From Pseudomonas nunensis (lineage in GTDB: Bacteria > Pseudomonadota > Gammaproteobacteria > Pseudomonadales > Pseudomonadaceae), in contig NZ_CP101125.1 of the NCBI RefSeq assembly GCF_024296925.1, positions 2,482,501 through 2,546,500 of the forward strand: 64,000 nucleotides of DNA, written 5' to 3'. Numbering within the stretch: the first letter of the stretch is position 1; every line of letters begins with the position of its first letter. Shown piece after piece: positions 63,485-64,000 of this stretch. The position numbers were made by a program, and so were the translations under genes. The notes under the pieces are model-generated. The model did no database searches. It had not been told where the DNA came from and was given only the letters and a program-made list of their open reading frames with translations.

Positions 63485-63766
63485 GTTTACTTCTCAATTA
63501 ATGTGGTGACCTCTGTGTGGATTGTTGTGGGGGAGATTTCGCCACCCCTCTCACCGAATAAATGAAATCTTGGATTGTGCCGGGCACGCCGTGCTGAAAA
63601 CAATTAAACAAACTAATTCCAGCGGAATTTCGTAAACCAATACTCCAAAGCATGGTTCCTCCGTTGATCATAGTTCGTCGTCAACTGCATACAGTTTTCA
63701 CGATTGATGAGGGAATTAGAGTTCTTTAATCGGTCCCGGTTTCATTTATCCAATCTGGAGGTTGCG
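63485..63766. other. Long leader before the decarboxylase gene
   Basis: About 280 bases without a gene, AT-richer than its neighbours; it would be transcribed from copy 4. No hairpin with a T-run was recognised. Confidence 0.3.
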
Positions 63767-64000
63767 ATGCCCCTTGAGAAGCAACGACGTCTCGGTATGA
63801 AAGTCTTACTCATACATGAAGAGCTTTCGAATAAAACGGCGGCAGGCCGCGCGGTGAGAGAGTTAGCCGAGGTATTGGAAGGGCGTCAGGTGGAAGTCAT
63901 ATTGGCGCAATCGGCACTGGATGCGATTGCCATCATCCACTCCGACCCGATGGTGCAATGTGTCTTGCTCGATTGGGACCTGAGTCTGGACGACAGCCAT
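63767..64000 (+). CDS. Orn/Lys/Arg decarboxylase, N-terminal part (cut by window)
   Basis: ATG 63767 with CTGGAGG 5 bases upstream. The 78 visible codons form the receiver-like Orn_DC_N domain of basic amino-acid decarboxylases: KVLLIHEELSNKTAAGRAVRELAEVL split as KVLLIHEELSNKT and AGRAVRELAEVLEG, VEVILAQSALDAIAII and VLLDWDLS. The PLP domain lies outside the window. A receiver-only protein is the alternative. Such enzymes consume protons and export amines, which fits an acid or low-oxygen stress block. Confidence 0.75.
   Translation, partial: MPLEKQRRLGMKVLLIHEELSNKTAAGRAVRELAEVLEGRQVEVILAQSALDAIAIIHSDPMVQCVLLDWDLSLDDSH

Noticed and set aside
1..64000. CRISPR arrays, tRNA or rRNA genes
   Set aside because: No regularly spaced direct repeats and no recognisable tRNA or rRNA sequence seen; a tRNA scan was not possible here.

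Overview
The window looks like a chromosomal accessory region of a fluorescent-group Pseudomonas, or a close relative. This is inferred from the gene families (HDOD response regulator, cyclic glucan synthase, YhiI-RbbA-YhhJ exporter, Fnr-type regulators), from imperfect intergenic hairpins typical of that genus, and from moderately high GC with lower-GC islands. No search was run, so the genus is a judgement from sequence character.

Left part (1-12 kb): a mosaic of mobile or defence-type DNA with low gene density. It holds an Xre-type regulator, a divergent tyrosine recombinase/KfrA-like coiled-coil pair resembling TnpS-TnpT of Tn4651-type transposons, several small orphan genes, a frameshifted RloC/PrrC-like ATPase (probable tRNA anticodon nuclease), and an SDR-DoxX operon divergent from an HxlR regulator.

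12-21 kb: a carbon/membrane island. It has a methionine aminopeptidase paralogue, an NAD-type isocitrate dehydrogenase, a DUF1275 membrane protein, a malic enzyme, a SulP transporter, a small ribbon-helix-helix (RHH) protein and a TRIC-type channel. A pair of tiny genes occurs twice in opposite orientation around four of these. A decayed RHH gene and a decayed malic enzyme fragment show that the module was duplicated and partly lost. A 7-5-7 bp palindrome (ATTAWCA-N5-TGWTAAT) recurs upstream of its transcripts and probably marks an RHH-controlled regulon. A structured sRNA candidate with a good terminator lies upstream of the malic enzyme.

21-29 kb: a decayed stretch with an IS1182-like transposase vestige, then a c-di-GMP/phosphorelay cluster: REC-HDOD protein, giant CHASE-PAS hybrid kinase (one frameshift), and REC-GGDEF cyclase.

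29-64 kb: a stress/low-oxygen block. It contains the yhiI-rbbA-yhhJ exporter operon behind an Anr-like box, a PRC-barrel protein, a Crp/Fnr regulator, and a likely operon of hybrid kinase (PAS-HK-REC-REC-LuxR), 145-aa protein, KaiC-like ATPase and cyclic beta-1,2-glucan synthase. Next come oleate hydratase, two lipoproteins, a VIT-family transporter, a triple-BON protein and a DUF1269-like protein, followed by ALDH, ADH, NAD(P)HX repair enzyme, phosphoketolase, acetate kinase, a GNAT and an Fnr-like regulator without the cysteine cluster. The window ends inside an Orn/Lys/Arg decarboxylase-type gene.

The most interesting signal is a 16-17 bp box (CCTAGGTAGTTTCCGAG and variants) at four promoters in the last 15 kb. 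Each copy has a TAnnnT -10-like hexamer 37-38 bp downstream of its GTAG core. The box resembles FixJ-type sites, and the adjacent hybrid kinase carries a FixJ/LuxR-type output domain. This suggests one local phosphorelay controls oleate hydratase, an Lpp-like lipoprotein, the BON/VIT pair and the terminal decarboxylase leader.
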